Positions 1 through 8,440 of a stretch of DNA of 64,000 nt are shown piece by piece. The stretch lies in assembly GCF_001905735.1 (NCBI RefSeq), contig NZ_LISW01000004.1, forward strand, positions 248,001 to 312,000. Direction: 5' to 3'. The DNA comes from Streptomyces sp. CB01249 (GTDB lineage Bacteria > Actinomycetota > Actinomycetes > Streptomycetales > Streptomycetaceae). Below the pieces are notes generated by a model. That model searched no databases. It was given only the letters and a program-made list of their open reading frames with translations, and was not told the origin of the DNA. The first letter of the stretch is position 1. Every line of letters begins with the position of its first letter. A program made the translations under genes and the position numbers.

Positions 1-32
1 CCGATCGTGGTCGTGTTGGTGACAACGCTCAT
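1..32 (-). CDS. FtsW/RodA-type SEDS protein, N-terminal fragment
   Basis: Only the first ten codons are in the window, reading MSVVTNTTTI from an ATG at 32 and running off the left edge. This N-terminus and the position directly after pstP match the FtsW/RodA-family gene of the actinobacterial pknB-pbpA-rodA-pstP-fha cluster, whose product is a membrane peptidoglycan glycosyltransferase. The gap from the pstP stop is only 23 bp, so it is probably in the same operon. The identification rests mostly on gene order. Confidence 0.6.
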   Translation of the reverse strand, partial: MSVVTNTTTI

Positions 33-55
33 GGTGCTGAAGGCCCCCTACGGCT

Positions 56-1564
56 CTACTTCTTACCGCACTGCGGGACCAGCTTCTTCTCTTCCTCCGA
101 GAGGCTGGGCCCAGGAGTGGGAGTCGTGGAAGTCTGCTCGGACTTGGTGTCGCCACCGGATGTCTTGGAGGACTTCGACGCCTTGGTGGCGTCGGTGTCC
201 GTGCCCTGCGCCTGGCCCTCGTCCCCGTGCTCCTTCTCCGAGGCACGGCGCTGCTCGTCCTTCTTGCAGGCGGATGCCTGGGTGGAGAGCTCGGTGATCT
301 TCTCGCGGGCGTCGGCTAGGCTGCCCTCGGCGATCGTCGCCTCGACCTTCTTGCGCTGGTAGGGCGGGAGGTACTTGAGTTCGATCTCGGGATGGTCGGT
401 CTCGACCTTCGAGAGCGAGAGCCAGCCGAGTTCCTGGCTGATGCCCCGGTACAGCGCGACGTTGTCGTTCTTCGCGCCGACGTAGAACTGGGTCTGGGTC
501 CAGCGGTAGCCGCCGTAGAGCCCGCCGCCGACGACGGCCAGCGCGAGCACCACGTACAGGGAGCGCTTGAGCCACTTGCGGCCGCCGCCCTGCTTGACGA
601 AGTCGTCGTCGGAGTAGGACCCGAAGGACCCCTCGGGCATCCCGTCGTAGCCGGAGTCGTCGCCGCTGCCGGGCGGGCCGAAGCTGCCGGAGGGCGGCGG
701 TACGGGACGGCCGAGGCCGGCCGCACGGCCCGCCGGCGTCTGCATCGCGCCGCCGTCGTTCAGCTGGGCCGCCTGGTTCTCGGCGACCGCGCCGACGACG
801 ACCGGGGTGTCATTGAGCTGCCCGGCCAGGGTGTCGTTGCTGTCGACGTCGAAGACATCGGCGACGATGCAGGTGATGTTGTCCGGTCCGCCGCCGCGCA
901 GGGCGAGCTGGATCAGGTCCTGGATGGTCTCCTGCGGGCCCTGGTAGCTGGCGAGCGTCTCCTCCATCGTCTGGTGGGAGACGACGCCGGAGAGCCCGTC
1001 GGAGCAGATCAGGTAGCGGTCGCCGGCCCGGACCTCACGGATGGAGAGGTCGGGTTCGACGTGGTCGCCACTGCCCAGCGCGCGCATCAGCAGGGAGCGC
1101 TGCGGGTGGGTGGTGGCCTCCTCCTCGGTGATCCGGCCCTCGTCCACCAGCCGCTGGACCCAGGTGTGGTCCTGCGTGATCTGGGTGAGCACGCCGTCGC
1201 GCAGCAGGTACGCGCGCGAGTCGCCGACGTGCACCAGGCCGAGACGCTGGCCGGTCCAGAGCAGGGCGGTGAGCGTGGTGCCCATGCCCTCCAGCTGAGG
1301 GTCCTCCTCGACCATCATCCGCAGCTGGTCGTTGGCCCGCTGGACCGCCGTACCGAGCGAGGTGAGGATGTCGGAGCCCGGGACGTCGTCATCGAGCTGG
1401 ACGAGGGTGGAGATCACCTCGGAACTGGCGACCTCACCGGCCGCCTGGCCGCCCATGCCGTCGGCGATCGCGAGGAGACGGGGACCGGCGTAGCCGGAGT
1501 CCTCGTTGCCCTCCCGGATCATGCCCTTGTGCGACCCGGCGGCGAAGCGCAGGGACAGACTCAT
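56..1564 (-). CDS. pstP: PP2C-family Ser/Thr protein phosphatase PstP
   Basis: This 502-residue protein is the phosphatase that opposes the PknA/PknB-type kinases of cell wall growth and division. The N-terminal 240 residues hold the PP2C motifs: NEDSG, the metal site ADGMGG, SDGLSG, and GGPDNIT near the end of the domain. An acidic, Gly/Pro-rich linker follows, then one membrane helix (VVLALAVVGGG region, roughly residues 330-355) and an extracellular tail ending in a Ser/Thr/Lys-rich stretch. I chose the ATG at 1564 (MSLSLRF) because PP2C homology starts there and GGTGAGG lies just upstream; the frame is open a further 18 codons. It lies between fhaB and ftsW/rodA on the same strand. Confidence 0.93.
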   Translation of the reverse strand: MSLSLRFAAGSHKGMIREGNEDSGYAGPRLLAIADGMGGQAAGEVASSEVISTLVQLDDDVPGSDILTSLGTAVQRANDQLRMMVEEDPQLEGMGTTLTALLWTGQRLGLVHVGDSRAYLLRDGVLTQITQDHTWVQRLVDEGRITEEEATTHPQRSLLMRALGSGDHVEPDLSIREVRAGDRYLICSDGLSGVVSHQTMEETLASYQGPQETIQDLIQLALRGGGPDNITCIVADVFDVDSNDTLAGQLNDTPVVVGAVAENQAAQLNDGGAMQTPAGRAAGLGRPVPPPSGSFGPPGSGDDSGYDGMPEGSFGSYSDDDFVKQGGGRKWLKRSLYVVLALAVVGGGLYGGYRWTQTQFYVGAKNDNVALYRGISQELGWLSLSKVETDHPEIELKYLPPYQRKKVEATIAEGSLADAREKITELSTQASACKKDEQRRASEKEHGDEGQAQGTDTDATKASKSSKTSGGDTKSEQTSTTPTPGPSLSEEEKKLVPQCGKK

Positions 1565-1693
1565 GCGCACCTCACCCGTCGGTTCGGGGTACAGCCGGTC
1601 TCGAGCCACACTGCCCACCCTCCGGTCGGGAGCCTGGCCGGGTCCGATGCCCGGACCCCCGCGGCTCGCTCGCTCCGCTCGCTCATTGTCGTA

Positions 1694-2206
1694 CTACTTC
1701 CGCAGCTCGATGACGGTCTTGCCGATCCGGATCGGCGCGCCCAGCGGAACGGGCGTCGGGGTGGTGAGGCGGGTCCGGTCCAGGTACGTGCCGTTGGTGG
1801 ACCCGAGATCCTCGACGATCCACTGGCCGTCACGGTCGGGGTAGATCCTGGCATGCCTGCTGGACGCGTAGTCGTCGTCCAGCACGATCGTTGAATCATG
1901 GGCCCGGCCGAGCGTGATGGTCTGCCCCTGGAGCGCCACCGTGGTGCCGGTGAGCGTGCCTTCGGAGACGACCAGCTTGGTCGGCGCACCCCGGCGCTGG
2001 CGGCCGGGCTGCTGGCGCTGCTGCGGCGGTGCCGCGTTCTGGCGTCCCTGGGGCGGACGCGCGTCGTTCGCGGTGCGGCGTGAGCCGCGCTGCGTGACGC
2101 GTGTTCCGAACAGGTCGCTGCGGATGACCTGGACGGCCACGATCACGAACAGCCACAGAACAGCCAGGAAACCTAGCCGCATGACCGTCAGGGTCAGCTC
2201 TGACAT
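1694..2206 (-). CDS. fhaB: FHA domain protein FhaB (FipA-like)
   Basis: A 170-residue protein with an N-terminal membrane helix (about residues 8-27, LGFLAVLWLFVIVAV), a Gln/Arg/Pro-rich linker, and a C-terminal FHA domain. The domain carries the canonical GRA...S.RHARI and LGSTNGT motifs that bind phosphothreonine. In mycobacteria the equivalent protein links PknB-type kinases to division and wall synthesis. The gene begins 10 bp after fhaA and is followed by a 129-bp gap before pstP. A GGGGG ribosome site precedes the ATG at 2206. Confidence 0.92.
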   Translation of the reverse strand: MSELTLTVMRLGFLAVLWLFVIVAVQVIRSDLFGTRVTQRGSRRTANDARPPQGRQNAAPPQQRQQPGRQRRGAPTKLVVSEGTLTGTTVALQGQTITLGRAHDSTIVLDDDYASSRHARIYPDRDGQWIVEDLGSTNGTYLDRTRLTTPTPVPLGAPIRIGKTVIELRK

Positions 2207-2216
2207 TGCCCCCGCT

Positions 2217-3110
2217 TCACCCTTCGGCTTGCCGGTAAACGATGGTGGTGCTGCCCACGACGATCCGCGAGCCGTCGCGGAGCGTAGCGCGGGTGGTGTG
2301 CTGCCCGTCTACCACGATGCCGTTGGTAGACCCGAGATCCTGGATCGTCGAGGGCGTTCCGGTCCTGATCTCACAGTGCCGGCGGGATACGCCGGGGTCG
2401 TCGATCCGCACATCGGCATCGGTGCTGCGGCCCATGACTAGTGTCGGGCGGGAGATCTGGTGGCGGGTGCCGTTGATCTCGATCCAGCGCCGCACCTGCA
2501 CGTTCGGCAGGGAGGTGGGGGTGGCCGGCGGACGCCGGTCGGAACCGCCGTGACGCCCGGCGCCCGGCGGCGGACCGGCGGGCATGGGCGGGGCGGAGGT
2601 GGGCGGGTAGCCGTAGCCACCGGGGGCCTGCGGAGCGGAACGGCCCGGGTACCCCTGGGGGGACTGGCCGCCGTAGCTCTGGCCCTGACTCGGTGCCTGG
2701 CCATGACCCTGCCCTTGGCCCTGGCCCTGTGACGAACTCGACGCCAGGGTGCGGCTGCGGACCCGGTAGAGACCGGTGTCGAGATCCTCGGCCTTCTCCA
2801 GGTGGACCTTGATGGGGCCCATGAACGTGTACCGCTGCTGCTTGGCGTAGTCCCGGACGAGGCCGGAGAGCTCGTCGCCCAGCTGGCCGGAGTACGGGCT
2901 CAGGCGCTCGTAGTCGGGGGCGCTGAGCTCGACGATGAAGTCGTTGGGGACGACGGTGCGCTCACGGTTCCAGATGGTGGCGTTGTTGTCGCACTCCCGC
3001 TGGAGGGCACCCGCGATCTCGACCGGCTGGACCTCGGACTTGAAGACCTTGGCGAAAGTGCCGTTGACCAGACCTTCGAGACGCTGCTCGAAACGCTTCA
3101 TCACTCCCAT
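2217..3110 (-). CDS. fhaA: DUF3662 and FHA domain protein FhaA
   Basis: A 297-residue protein: an N-terminal DUF3662 domain (residues 1 to about 120, starting GVMKRFEQRLEGLVNGTFAK), a long Gly/Gln/Pro-rich low-complexity linker, and a C-terminal FHA domain with GRSTDADVRIDD, SRRHCEI and LGSTNGI. In mycobacteria FhaA binds the phosphorylated pseudokinase domain of MviN (MurJ) and so regulates wall synthesis. GGAGG lies 7 nt before the ATG at 3110. It is the first gene of the minus-strand fhaA-fhaB-pstP run. Confidence 0.93.
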   Translation of the reverse strand: MGVMKRFEQRLEGLVNGTFAKVFKSEVQPVEIAGALQRECDNNATIWNRERTVVPNDFIVELSAPDYERLSPYSGQLGDELSGLVRDYAKQQRYTFMGPIKVHLEKAEDLDTGLYRVRSRTLASSSSQGQGQGQGHGQAPSQGQSYGGQSPQGYPGRSAPQAPGGYGYPPTSAPPMPAGPPPGAGRHGGSDRRPPATPTSLPNVQVRRWIEINGTRHQISRPTLVMGRSTDADVRIDDPGVSRRHCEIRTGTPSTIQDLGSTNGIVVDGQHTTRATLRDGSRIVVGSTTIVYRQAEG

Positions 3111-3470
3111 GGGGCACCTCCTCCGGTGTCATCGTCCCTGTACTGCTTACTGATCGTATCCACGCGTCGGGAAATCGGCTGGTTCCCCTTGTCTGCCCTG
3201 GGGACGAGTGTCCCCCCTCACACGGATCGTAGAGGTGGCCTCCTCACAGTGTCCCGCACCTTGGACGCACTCAGGAGGAGTGGGGGCGACCTCTGGGGGT
3301 TCCCGGTTCCTTTCGGACGTTCTGCGCACGTCGGCCGAGCGTGCGGCGAGTGCCCGGTGATCGGGCGGCGAAACAACGGATGTGAATCCACCCTGTCCAG
3401 CGTGCTAATCTTCCGGATGTCGCCAGGCGATCGCACCGAAAAAGTGAGAGAGCCCGGAAGCACCACTCTT
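3111..3470. other. Gene-free region between fhaA and tRNA-Leu
   Basis: About 360 bp between the divergent fhaA and tRNA-Leu. I see no convincing ORF. It must hold the fhaA-fhaB-pstP promoter (reading left) and the tRNA promoter (reading right). A TAATCT at 3406-3411 could be the tRNA -10 box, but no clear -35 hexamer accompanies it. The sequence immediately before 3471 is GGAAGCACCACTCTT. Confidence 0.5.
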
Positions 3471-3553
3471 GCGCGAGTGGCGGAACGGCAGACGCGCTGG
3501 CTTCAGGTGCCAGTGTCCTTAGGGACGTGGGGGTTCAAATCCCCCCTCGCGCA
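3471..3553 (+). tRNA. tRNA-Leu (CAG anticodon)
   Basis: The acceptor stem GCGCGAG (3471-3477) pairs with CTCGCGC (3546-3552), with A as discriminator base at 3553. The anticodon stem-loop reads CTGGC-TTCAGGT-GCCAG, giving anticodon CAG for CTG, the commonest Leu codon in Streptomyces. A long variable arm (TGTCCTTAGGGACG) marks it as class II, and the T-arm is GGGGGTTCAAATCCCCC. The 3' CCA is not encoded (next bases are CAA). Confidence 0.97.
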
Positions 3554-3560
3554 CAAGAAG

Positions 3561-3592
3561 GAAGCCCCCCAGGCATCAGCCTGGGGGGCTTC
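3561..3592 (+). terminator. Terminator after tRNA-Leu
   Basis: GAAGCCCCCCAGGC and GCCTGGGGGGCTTC form a nearly perfect 14-bp stem with a tiny ATCA loop, starting 8 nt after the tRNA and followed by TTCAGTTT. Confidence 0.9.
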
Positions 3593-3639
3593 TTCAGTTT
3601 GAGGACGCTCCCGCCCCTGCGTGCTTCGCTGTGTGTTTG

Positions 3640-3653
3640 GTTTCACGTGAAAC
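3640..3653. other. parS centromere-like site
   Basis: GTTTCACGTGAAAC is an exact match to the 14-bp parS palindrome bound by ParB in Streptomyces. It lies between the tRNA terminator and the 3' end of the marR gene (stop at 3661). Confidence 0.92.
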
Positions 3654-3660
3654 GCCCGTT

Positions 3661-4110
3661 TTACGCGTGCGGGGCGTCACCCGTGGCGTTGTAGCGCAGG
3701 AGGTACGCGGCGAACCGGCCGAGGTCATCCTCCGTCCAGTCCGCAAGGCGTTCCTGGTAGGCCGCGCGCCGACTGGCCTGGGTGGCGGCGAGGGCCTGTG
3801 TTCCGGCCTCGGTGGGGTGCAGAACCTGGATGCGGTGGTCGTCCGGGTCGGGGTGGCGCTCGACCAGGCCGAGCTTCTCCAGGGTGCCGATCTGCCGGCT
3901 GACCGTGGACTTGTCGAGCATGTAGTGCGCCGCCAGATCGGTCGCACGGCACCCCTGCTGGTCATCGATGTGCGCCAGCAGCGTGTACGAGACGAGCGGC
4001 AGCTCGGGGTGGAGCCGGGCCGCGGCGGCCCGCGCGCGGCGGGCGAAGGCGGTCAGTTCGCGCTGGATGACGTCCAGCGACTCCTCGCGTTCTCCGGGGG
4101 TGCCTGACAC
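3661..4110 (-). CDS. MarR-family transcriptional regulator
   Basis: 149 residues with the MarR winged-helix layout: helix-turn-helix around RATDLAAHYMLDKSTVSRQIGT, then the wing VERHPDPDDHRIQ. It is divergent from a membrane protein gene, and the 111-bp gap holds three 15-bp operator-like repeats, so it probably represses both directions. The start is GTG at 4110 with GAGGAAGG upstream. The inducing ligand is unknown. Confidence 0.9.
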   Translation of the reverse strand: MSGTPGEREESLDVIQRELTAFARRARAAAARLHPELPLVSYTLLAHIDDQQGCRATDLAAHYMLDKSTVSRQIGTLEKLGLVERHPDPDDHRIQVLHPTEAGTQALAATQASRRAAYQERLADWTEDDLGRFAAYLLRYNATGDAPHA

Positions 4111-4134
4111 GGGTTCGCCTTCCTCGAAAGTTCA

Positions 4135-4195
4135 GTTGTAGAGTACAACGGAATTGGAGTTGTAAAAGCCAACCAGTTGAGTTGTAAAAACCAAC
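4135..4195. promoter_or_regulatory. Three phased MarR operator candidates
   Basis: Three 15-bp elements sharing GTTGTA at one end and CAAC at the other: GTTGTAGAGTACAAC (4135-4149, a perfect palindrome about its centre), GTTGTAAAAGCCAAC (4159-4173) and GTTGTAAAAACCAAC (4181-4195). They begin 24 and 22 bp apart, about two helical turns, so a dimer array could form on one face of the DNA. They fill the gap between the marR gene and the membrane protein gene. Confidence 0.75.
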
Positions 4196-4221
4196 TACCT
4201 GGCCGATCGTCTGGAGCCCCC

Positions 4222-5316
4222 ATGTCCGCAGGCCCGAGCGCCGCCGCCGGCTCTCCGGCGGGCGCGCTGCGTCACGTACTGAGCCACCTCGTCACCCCGC
4301 TGCTGATGTGCATCGGCATGGGCCTCGCCTACCTCGGCGCCTTCCACGCCCCGCAACCGCACGACCTGCGGGTCGACGTGGTCGGCTCGGGGCCGTCCGC
4401 GCAGGTGCTGGCGCAGACCCTCCAGGACAAGGGGGACGGGGCGCTGAGCGTGCGTACCGTCGCCGACCGCGCCACCGCCGCCGAGCACCTGCGCACGCAG
4501 GACAGCTACGGCGCCTACATCCCCGGCAGGGCCCCCGAACTGCTCGTCGCCTCCGCCTCCTCCGACACCAGCGCGACGGCGGTCGAGAAGGTCTTCACTC
4601 AGGTCGCGGCCGGACAGGGCGTCCCGCTGAAGGTGACGGACACCGCGCCCACGGCCGACGGCGACCCGACCGGCCAGGGCATCTTCTTCCTGCTGGTCGC
4701 CGTGAGCATCGGCTCGTACGCCTCCGTCGCCGTGATCGGTGGCGCCGGAGCGGCCCTGCGGCTGCGGGTCCGGGCGGCGCTGGCGCTGGGCGCCTCGCTG
4801 GTGGTCAGCGCCATCGGGGCGGTGTTCGCGGGGCCGCTGTTCGGTCTCGTGGACCACGGGCTCGCGGGGCTCTGGGCCATGGCGTGGCTCTACTCGGCGG
4901 GCATCCTGCTGATCGGTGTGGGCTTGCACACGTTCCTCAAGCGGTGGACCACGCTCGGCGTGATGGTGCTGTTCGTCATGCTCAACTTCACCAGCTCCGG
5001 CGGGATCTTCCGCCCCGAGCTCCAGCCCGGCTTCTTCGGGGCGCTGCACTCCTTCTGGAACGGGGCGGGCTTCGTGGAGGGCGTGCGCAGCCATGTGTAC
5101 TTCGGCGGACACGCGCTGGGCGGGAATCTGCTGGTGCTGGCGCTCTGGTTCGTCGCGGGCATGGTGCTGACGGGGCTCGCGGGCCTGGCCGAGGCGAGGC
5201 GGCGTCCGGCGGCCGACCTTGCGGCCGTCGCTCCTGCCGCCACCGCCACCGCCGGTCCGGTGCGGCCGTCGGCCGAGGAGGAGGAAGAGGAGATGGAGGA
5301 GGCGGTGGGGGTCTGA
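4222..5316 (+). CDS. ABC-2/DUF3533-like multi-pass membrane protein
   Basis: 364 residues. One membrane helix near the N-terminus (about 18-40), an exported domain of about 120 residues, then five helices between about 150 and 340. This 1+5 layout is that of ABC-2-type or YhgE/Pip-like (DUF3533) permeases, though no ATPase gene is adjacent. The C-terminus carries an unusual run of glutamates (residues about 352-360). I placed the start at ATG 4222 after CTGGAG; the open frame upstream runs through the operator array. Divergent from marR, which presumably controls it. A drug-export role is inference. Confidence 0.75.
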   Translation: MSAGPSAAAGSPAGALRHVLSHLVTPLLMCIGMGLAYLGAFHAPQPHDLRVDVVGSGPSAQVLAQTLQDKGDGALSVRTVADRATAAEHLRTQDSYGAYIPGRAPELLVASASSDTSATAVEKVFTQVAAGQGVPLKVTDTAPTADGDPTGQGIFFLLVAVSIGSYASVAVIGGAGAALRLRVRAALALGASLVVSAIGAVFAGPLFGLVDHGLAGLWAMAWLYSAGILLIGVGLHTFLKRWTTLGVMVLFVMLNFTSSGGIFRPELQPGFFGALHSFWNGAGFVEGVRSHVYFGGHALGGNLLVLALWFVAGMVLTGLAGLAEARRRPAADLAAVAPAATATAGPVRPSAEEEEEEMEEAVGV

Positions 5317-5351
5317 GCGGCTGACCAGCGGGGGAGAGCCCGGCCCCGGAG

Positions 5352-5360
5352 TTATCCACA
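5352..5360 (+). promoter_or_regulatory. DnaA box-like site 1
   Basis: TTATCCACA within GTTATCCACAGG, matching the classical DnaA box. It is in the gap before the DUF2252 gene. One isolated box, not an origin. Confidence 0.5.
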
Positions 5361-5462
5361 GGGGCAGACGGCGATCGGTGTACGGCGGTACCGTCGGCGG
5401 CAGTTGATGTTGGGGCAGGTCCCGGCGGCTGCGCCGGGCGGGGGCGGGGGAGGCTGCGCGCC

Positions 5463-6962
5463 ATGGAAAAGACCGGAACGGGACTGCCGCCGGTACGACT
5501 CGTTGAACTCGGCGGTGAGGCCGCAGTCGCGGGGGCGGTGCTCCCCGCGGCCGCGGGTGGGCCGCGCATACCGGCCGTGCCGGGGTTCGCCCACCGTACG
5601 GACGGGACGGACGCGGAGGCCGGGGGCCGGCCGAAGGAGAAGGGCAAGGCGCTGCGGGCGCGGGTGCCCCGGTCCGCGCACGCGACGCTGGACCTGCCGT
5701 CCGGGCGGCCGGACGCGGTGCGCGCGGTCGAGGAGTCCAACCGGGGCCGGGTGGCGGAGCTGACGCCGATACGGGTGGGCCGGATGGCCGCCACGCCCTT
5801 CGCCTTCCTGCGCGGCTCGGCCGGGCTGATGGCCCACGACCTGGTGGGTACCCCCGTCACCGGGATCGCCGCCCAGCTCTGCGGCGACGCGCACGCGGCC
5901 AACTTCGGGCTGTACGGCGATGCGCGGGGCGGCCTCGTCATCGACCTGAACGACTTCGACGAGACCGTGGCCGGGCCCTGGGAGTGGGACCTCAAGCGCC
6001 TGGCGACCTCGCTGGTGCTCGCGGGCCGGGAGGCCGGTGCCGACGAGGACACCTGCCGCAAGGGCGCGTACGACACCGTGGGCGCCTACCGGCGGACGAT
6101 GAGGCTGCTGGCCCGGATGCCCACGCTCGACGCGTGGAACGCCATCGCGGACGAGGAGCTCGTCTCCCACACCGACGCGCGGGACCTGCTCGGCACCTTG
6201 GAGCGCGTCTCCGAGAAGGCCCGCAACAACACGAGTGCGCGGTTCGCGGCGAAGTCCACGGAGGACTGCGAGGACGGCGGCCGCCGCTTCGTGGACGCGC
6301 CGCCGGTGCTGCGCCGGGTCCCGGACGCGGAGGCCGCGGCCGTGGCGGCGGGTCTGGGGGAGTATCTGGGGACCGTCTCCGAGGACCGGCTGCCGCTGCT
6401 GGCCCGGTACGCGATCCATGACGTGGCGTTCCGGGTGGTCGGCACCGGCAGCGTGGGCACCCGCTCCTACGTGGTGCTGCTGCTGGACCACCGGGGGGAG
6501 GCGCTGGTGCTCCAGGTGAAGGAGGCCAGGCCCTCGGTGCTCGGGCCGCATCTGGCCGCCGTGGGGTTCGCGGTGCCGGAGGTCGCGCACGAGGGGCGGC
6601 GCGTGGTGCTCGGGCAGAAGCGGATGCAGGTCGTCAGTGACCACCTGCTGGGCTGGACGACGGTGGACGGCCGGCCCTTCCAGGTGCGCCAGTTCAGGAA
6701 CCGCAAGGGGAGCGTCGATCCCGCCGCCCTGGCCGCCGACCAGGTGGACGACTACGGCCGGATGACCGGTGCGCTGCTGGCGCGGGCCCACGCGCACAGC
6801 GCGGACCCGAGGCTGCTGGCGGGCTACTGCGGCAAGAACGACGAGCTGGACGAGGCGGTGGCGGCGTTCGCGGTGACCTACGCGGACCGCACGGAGGCGG
6901 ACCACGGGGAGCTGGTGCGGGCGATCGGGGCGGGGCGGGTCCCAGCGGAGCGGGGGGTGTGA
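5463..6962 (+). CDS. DUF2252 family protein
   Basis: 499 residues, typical length for DUF2252. The best motif is CGDAHAANFG followed by IDLNDFDETVAGPWEWDLKR, which resembles the kinase-like fold's catalytic region (an H.N and D.D arrangement as in phosphotransferases). Biochemical role unknown; a kinase or phosphotransferase activity is only suggested by the fold. GGGGGAGG lies 9 nt before ATG 5463. The first ~60 residues are Gly/Ala/Pro-rich. It probably stands alone, with a 93-bp gap before the J-domain gene. Confidence 0.85.
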   Translation: MEKTGTGLPPVRLVELGGEAAVAGAVLPAAAGGPRIPAVPGFAHRTDGTDAEAGGRPKEKGKALRARVPRSAHATLDLPSGRPDAVRAVEESNRGRVAELTPIRVGRMAATPFAFLRGSAGLMAHDLVGTPVTGIAAQLCGDAHAANFGLYGDARGGLVIDLNDFDETVAGPWEWDLKRLATSLVLAGREAGADEDTCRKGAYDTVGAYRRTMRLLARMPTLDAWNAIADEELVSHTDARDLLGTLERVSEKARNNTSARFAAKSTEDCEDGGRRFVDAPPVLRRVPDAEAAAVAAGLGEYLGTVSEDRLPLLARYAIHDVAFRVVGTGSVGTRSYVVLLLDHRGEALVLQVKEARPSVLGPHLAAVGFAVPEVAHEGRRVVLGQKRMQVVSDHLLGWTTVDGRPFQVRQFRNRKGSVDPAALAADQVDDYGRMTGALLARAHAHSADPRLLAGYCGKNDELDEAVAAFAVTYADRTEADHGELVRAIGAGRVPAERGV

Positions 6963-7055
6963 GGGGCGGGCACGCCCGGCCGTCGGCAGGAGGCGTGAGG
7001 CCTGCCGGGGCCACCGCGGGTCCACGGGGGCGGGCCGGGGCCATACGCTGGACGG

Positions 7056-7958
7056 GTGACCCACGAAGCACCCGGGGTGCCGACCTCCCCGAATGACGAT
7101 GACCTGCAGGACGAGGCCAGGCCGGCCGCCGGCCGCGAGGAGGCGGCGGAGACCGGGACCGGTGAGGCCGGGACCGGCGCGCGGGAGCGGCCTGAGGCAC
7201 GGCTCGCACAGGCGGTGCGGGTGGCCGAGCAGGCGCTGATCGAGTTCGAGATCGCGGTGGAGACGTTCCGGGTCGAGGTGGAGAACTTCTCCCGGCTGCA
7301 CCACCAGCGGCTGGGTCCGATGTACGCGCGGCTGGACGAGCTCGACGCGCAGATCGCCGAGGCGCGGGCGGCGAAGACCGGTGACCCCGAGGACGTGCGC
7401 AAGGCCGAGGAGGCGCGGTCGGTCGTGATGCCCATGCCGGGCGTGGACGAGCTGTTCCACGACTGGATGGACTCCGAGGGCCTGTCCCCCGAGGCGTCGG
7501 CCATGCTGACCGATCAGAAGGTGCGCCCGCCCAAGCGGGTCCGCCCCACCGACGAGGCGCGCAAGCTGTACCGCGACCTGGTCCGCAAGGCGCACCCGGA
7601 CCTGGCCCAGGACGAGGCGGAGCGGGCCAGGCGGGACGAGTTCATCGCGCGCGTCAACGCCGCCTACGGACGCGGCGACGAGGCCCAGCTCAACGAACTG
7701 GCCGAGGAGTGGGCGGCGGGACCGGCAGCACCGCGCCAGGAGCTGAGCGAGGCCGACGAGCTCTACGCCCGGCTGGACTGGCTGACCCAGCGCAAGGAAC
7801 TGCTGACCGAGTGGGCCCAGGAGCTGGAGGAGAGCGCGATCGGCGCCATGCTGCGGATGGCCCCGGACGACCCGGACCAGCTGCTGGAGGAGATCGCCGA
7901 ACAGCTGCTGGGCGAGGTCTCGCAGCGGGAGGCGGAGCTCGCGGCTCTGGTGCAGTAG
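7056..7958 (+). CDS. J-domain-containing coiled-coil protein
   Basis: 300 residues. An acidic N-terminus leads into a predicted coiled coil (about 50-125), then a short J-domain-like segment with KLYRDLVRKAHPDLA; the HPD tripeptide required for Hsp70 stimulation is present. A second acidic helical region ends the protein. It has none of DnaJ's Gly/Phe or zinc-finger regions, so it is a type III J-protein or a divergent J-like protein, with DnaK as the likely partner. GTG start at 7056. Confidence 0.75.
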   Translation: MTHEAPGVPTSPNDDDLQDEARPAAGREEAAETGTGEAGTGARERPEARLAQAVRVAEQALIEFEIAVETFRVEVENFSRLHHQRLGPMYARLDELDAQIAEARAAKTGDPEDVRKAEEARSVVMPMPGVDELFHDWMDSEGLSPEASAMLTDQKVRPPKRVRPTDEARKLYRDLVRKAHPDLAQDEAERARRDEFIARVNAAYGRGDEAQLNELAEEWAAGPAAPRQELSEADELYARLDWLTQRKELLTEWAQELEESAIGAMLRMAPDDPDQLLEEIAEQLLGEVSQREAELAALVQ

Positions 7959-7970
7959 CGTTTTCGGTGG

Positions 7971-8027
7971 CCCGAGCGCACTGATTCGGTGACCCCGAGC
8001 GCACTGACGAGAGCCCGAGCGCACTGA
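7971..8027 (+). repeat. Triple direct repeat upstream of the rhodanese gene
   Basis: CCCGAGCGCACTGA occurs three times, at 7971-7984, 7994-8007 and 8014-8027; the last two copies are followed by CGAGAG. The array ends 18 bp before the rhodanese start codon. It may be an activator-binding array or slippage product. Confidence 0.8.
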
Positions 8028-8045
8028 CGAGAGAAGGCATGACCC

Positions 8046-8390
8046 ATGAATTTCGGCCCGCTTCCCACGGTCGATGTCGCGTCCGTCCCGGCGGACGGCC
8101 TCGTGCTGGACGTCCGGGAGAACGACGAGTGGGTGGCCGGACACGTCGAGGGCGCCCTGCACATCCCCATGAGCGACTTCGTGGGCCGCTTCGGTGAGCT
8201 GACCGAGGCGGTGGAGGACGGCCGCCGGGTGCACGTGATGTGCCGGGTCGGCGGCCGGTCCGCCCAGGTCACCCAGTACCTGGTGCAGCAGGGCATCGAC
8301 GCCGTCAACATCGACGGCGGCATGCTCGCCTGGGACGGCGCGGGCCGCCCGATGGTCACCGACAACGGCACCCCGGCCTTCGTCGCCTGA
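8046..8390 (+). CDS. Single-domain rhodanese-like sulfurtransferase
   Basis: 114 residues forming one rhodanese domain, with LDVRENDEWVAGHVEGA near the N-terminus and active-site loop CRVGGRSA carrying the persulfide-forming cysteine. A sulfur-relay role is likely, but the acceptor is unknown. GAGAAGG precedes ATG 8046. Convergent with paaE 50 bp downstream, where repeated CCGGCGCCGG palindromes could terminate both. Confidence 0.9.
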   Translation: MNFGPLPTVDVASVPADGLVLDVRENDEWVAGHVEGALHIPMSDFVGRFGELTEAVEDGRRVHVMCRVGGRSAQVTQYLVQQGIDAVNIDGGMLAWDGAGRPMVTDNGTPAFVA

Positions 8391-8440
8391 CGCGACCCCC
8401 TCCGGTCGTCCGGCGCCGGGGCCATCCGGCGCCGGGGGCG

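Noticed and set aside
1663..1686. GCTCGCTCGCTCCGCTCGCTC iteration near pstP
   Set aside because: A common low-complexity GAGCGAGCG-type stretch in Streptomyces intergenic DNA; no evidence of function.
392..1894. A 500-codon plus-strand frame opposite pstP
   Set aside because: It mirrors pstP and fhaB with a skewed composition and no recognisable motif.
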